Part shown: positions 63,316-64,000 of the stretch, piece by piece
Numbering within the stretch: the stretch's first letter is position 1
Layout: each line of letters opens with the position of its first letter
Program-made: the position numbers and the translations under genes
Notes under the pieces: generated by a model
Database searches by the model: none
What the model was told of the DNA's origin: nothing
What the model saw: the letters and a program-made list of their open reading frames with translations, nothing else
Assembly (NCBI RefSeq): GCF_044872765.1
Contig: NZ_CP085253.1
Span: 2,170,001-2,234,000, forward strand
DNA: 64,000 nucleotides
Source: Micrococcus sp023147585
Lineage (GTDB): Bacteria > Actinomycetota > Actinomycetes > Actinomycetales > Micrococcaceae
Reading direction: 5' to 3'

Positions 63316-64000
63316 TCAGACCTGCGCTCGGACCGCGGGGTCGACGCCGTGGCGGGAGCGCACCCGCCAGGCCTCGAGGACCGCGGGGTCGGTGGGCCGG
63401 GTCATCAGGCTGAGGAGGACGTACACGATGGCGGAGGCGGCCAGGCCGACGTAGATCGGCTCGTTCGCGAAGACGCCCTCGAAGGGCTCGGCCGCGTTCA
63501 GCTCGAGCCAGCCCATGGTGCCGAGGGTGCCCAGCGTCCCGACCACCATGGACCACAGGGCCGCCGTGCCGGTGCCGCGCTTCCATACGAGGCCGCCGAC
63601 GATCGCGACGAACAGGCCGCCCACGAGGATGTCGTACGCGATGGTCAGGGCCGCCACCACGTCCGGGACGACGATCGCCAGCCCCAGCACGACGGCGCCG
63701 AGCAGCAGCACCCAGCCGCGGTTCGAGGCGAGCTCCGCCGCGGTCTCCGTGGCCGCGTCCTCGGTGGTGGCGCCGTCCTCGGAGGCGGCGGCCTCGCCGC
63801 GGAGGATCGGGAGGATGTCGGTGCGCATCACGGTCGAGGCCGCGATGATCGCCCCCGATGCGGTGGACATCATGGCCGCGACGGCGGCCGCCAGGGCCAC
63901 GCCACCGACGCCGACGGGCGGCAGGTTCTGGGCGACCCACGCGAACACGTCGTCCGTGGTGGCGATGTCCGCGGTCACCGTGCGGGCGGCCATGCCGATC
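63316..64000 (-). CDS. Sodium:solute symporter, C-terminal part (start beyond window)
   Basis: About 228 residues are visible, running off the right edge. The SSF fold is shown by VALAAAVAAMMSTASGAIIA (the conserved helix with Ser/Thr sodium ligands) and ASTVMRTDILP, then four more hydrophobic segments (WVLLLGAVVLGLAIVVPDVV; AYDILVGGLFVAIVGGLVWK; ALWSMVVGTLGTLGTMGWLE; IYVGLAASAIVYVLLSLMTR). An acidic insert of about 30 residues (ASEDGATTEDAATETAAELA) lies in a cytoplasmic loop. The substrate (acetate, pyruvate, urea, sugars) cannot be deduced. The gene may be co-transcribed with fdhA, about 220 bp downstream. Confidence 0.9.
   Translation of the reverse strand, partial: IGMAARTVTADIATTDDVFAWVAQNLPPVGVGGVALAAAVAAMMSTASGAIIAASTVMRTDILPILRGEAAASEDGATTEDAATETAAELASNRGWVLLLGAVVLGLAIVVPDVVAALTIAYDILVGGLFVAIVGGLVWKRGTGTAALWSMVVGTLGTLGTMGWLELNAAEPFEGVFANEPIYVGLAASAIVYVLLSLMTRPTDPAVLEAWRVRSRHGVDPAVRAQV

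Overview
The window is high-GC chromosomal DNA from an actinobacterium of the Micrococcaceae. The 16S gene reads like Micrococcus or a close relative. The 23S gene carries the extra ~100-nt stretch in domain III that marks high-GC Gram-positives, the 16S-23S spacer has no tRNA, and the protein families (GlgE, DUF3263 + LytR_C, DUF3027, DUF4032, WXG100) are actinobacterial. Almost all of it looks like core chromosome: I see no phage, IS element, plasmid function, CRISPR array or recognisable defence locus.

Layout. 1-1.6 kb: end of cysS, then rlmB. 1.8-4.8 kb: a three-gene ABC importer with a palindromic operator candidate upstream, a hairpin after the binding-protein gene and a perfect 17-bp terminator. 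4.9-9.4 kb: glgE and glgB. 9.5-15.5 kb: one complete rrn operon (three tandem promoters, 16S, 23S, 5S, UUCG-loop terminator). 15.6-28.4 kb: a small helical hypothetical protein, tRNA-Pro, a giant secreted metallophosphoesterase with lamin-tail domains, a DUF2975 + XRE pair, a DUF5129/TPM-type secreted protein, an F420-reductase-like protein, a secreted endo/exonuclease/phosphatase protein between two related long hairpins, a fumarylacetoacetase-family enzyme, an aldo/keto reductase and a small membrane protein. 28.5-33 kb: treY and treZ. 33-41.9 kb: DUF4032, a thioredoxin-fold membrane protein, tRNA-Thr, a subtilase, tRNA-Val, a ThrE exporter, ung, DUF3263 and a LytR_C protein. 42-49.3 kb: CIRCE-controlled groL, a DUF4031-HD fusion, a lone WXG100 protein, an OmpR-type two-component system, a cold-shock protein and DUF3027. 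49.3-61.8 kb: serC, a DtxR-type regulator, an HNH nuclease, an ABC exporter, tRNA-Arg, pcrA, sucCD, a VIT-type transporter with a ferritin-like domain and two DUF202 proteins. 61.9-64 kb: a glutathione-independent formaldehyde dehydrogenase and the C-terminal part of a sodium:solute symporter that runs off the window.

How it works together. GlgE and GlgB build branched alpha-glucan from maltose-1-phosphate. TreY and TreZ, 20 kb away, turn the ends of such glucans into trehalose, so both halves of a glucan/trehalose cycle lie here. SucC and SucD form succinyl-CoA synthetase. Many genes (glgE, treY, ung, DUF3263, the DUF4031-HD gene, pcrA, DUF202) have a TANNNT -10 box only 6-9 nt before the start codon, which indicates widespread leaderless transcription.

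I did not find a clearly new multi-gene system. The observations most worth following are a 29-bp perfect palindrome behind an 11-bp x4 tandem repeat after sucD, two related long hairpins flanking the nuclease/phosphatase gene, a 70-bp exact intragenic duplication in the LytR_C gene, the DUF4031-HD + WXG100 neighbourhood, and the leaderless-promoter pattern.
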